Shown here piece by piece: positions 7,203 to 7,419 of a DNA stretch of 7,419 nucleotides. The notes under the pieces are model-generated. The model was not told where the DNA came from. It worked only from the letters and a program-made list of their open reading frames with translations, and made no database searches. The stretch lies in assembly GCA_002323895.1 (NCBI GenBank), contig DCQM01000016.1:1-7419 (forward strand), given 5' to 3'. Numbering within the stretch: position 1 is the stretch's first letter; each line of letters opens with the position of its first letter. This stretch comes from Akkermansiaceae bacterium UBA1518. GTDB taxonomy: Bacteria; Verrucomicrobiota; Verrucomicrobiia; Verrucomicrobiales; Akkermansiaceae. A program made the position numbers and the translations under genes.

Positions 7203-7419
7203 TTACTCCGACCGAGCCCAAAATTTAAAATTGGAAACACTGCCACCTTTGCGGACCGTGATTTTCTGACTCTGCTCACCCAACTTCTCATGCCATGCAG
7301 AAACCTCGTAATCTCCTGGCGGGAGATCTGATATCTCAAACTCCCCTTCCGCATTCGTCACCGCATAGAAGGGATGATCCATGACCCACAGGTGAGCTTC
7401 CATCCACCGGTGAAAATCG
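7203..7419 (-). CDS. Carboxypeptidase-regulatory-like domain protein, probably cupredoxin-linked (C-terminal fragment)
   Basis: The last 71 complete codons of a gene whose start lies beyond the right edge; the frame is open through base 7419, so the internal Met codon at 7401-7403 is not the start. The fragment reads DFHRWMEAHLWVMDHPFYAVT and continues with NAEGEFEISDLPPGDYEVSAWHE, then ends SVSNFKFWARSE and a TAA stop. The middle (DG/EG-turn, F-I, LPPGDYEV, AWHE) is the signature of the carboxypeptidase-D regulatory-like beta sandwich found in many exported PVC proteins. The segment DFHRWM fits the end of a CxxHxxM type 1 copper loop, with the Cys expected in the next codon outside the window. 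Such proteins are commonly annotated as plastocyanin-like or methylamine-utilization-like. It ends 25 bases before the sulfatase-cytochrome start, so co-transcription is likely and a copper electron carrier beside a diheme cytochrome would make sense (inference). Confidence 0.75.
   Translation of the reverse strand, partial: DFHRWMEAHLWVMDHPFYAVTNAEGEFEISDLPPGDYEVSAWHEKLGEQSQKITVRKGGSVSNFKFWARSE

Overview
The window is a dense stretch read entirely from the minus strand. Everything in it points to a member of the Planctomycetota-Verrucomicrobiota (PVC) group. The evidence is several exported formylglycine sulfatases, a Tat-exported DUF1552 (HXXSHH) protein, and a cytochrome built from the PVC-typical PSCyt/PSD modules (DUF1587, DUF1595, DUF1592, DUF1588, DUF1585). 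Genus cannot be told from the sequence; a polysaccharide-degrading marine or sediment verrucomicrobial or planctomycete relative is the best guess (inference).

Layout in transcription order, from right to left: (1) 7419-7203, the 3' end of an exported protein with a carboxypeptidase-regulatory-like beta domain, preceded by what looks like the tail of a blue-copper ligand loop; it is cut by the right edge. (2) 7177-2996, a very large gene with a GTG start, encoding one 1393-residue polypeptide: a complete sulfatase (about residues 1-493), a linker, and then a complete planctomycete-type diheme cytochrome with two CXXCH sites. (3) 2988-1744, the DUF1552 protein that normally accompanies this cytochrome type. 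(4) A 224-base gap containing an imperfect hairpin just after the DUF1552 stop. (5) 1519-134, a stand-alone sulfatase. (6) 121-1, the first 40 codons of another sulfatase, cut by the left edge. Genes 1-3 are separated by only 25 and 7 bases and are probably one transcript. Genes 5-6 are 12 bases apart and probably form a second unit, or a distal part of the first.

All five products carry, or are expected to carry, export signals, so the locus acts in the periplasm or at the cell surface. The plausible joint role is breakdown of a sulfated polysaccharide, with sulfatases removing sulfate esters. The heme and probable copper proteins suggest an electron-transfer step coupled to it. The chemistry of the DUF1552/DUF1592 pair is unknown, so this coupling is inference. 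The most unusual object is the covalent fusion of a sulfatase to the diheme PSCyt/PSD cytochrome. No RNA genes, CRISPR arrays, insertion sequences or origins were seen.
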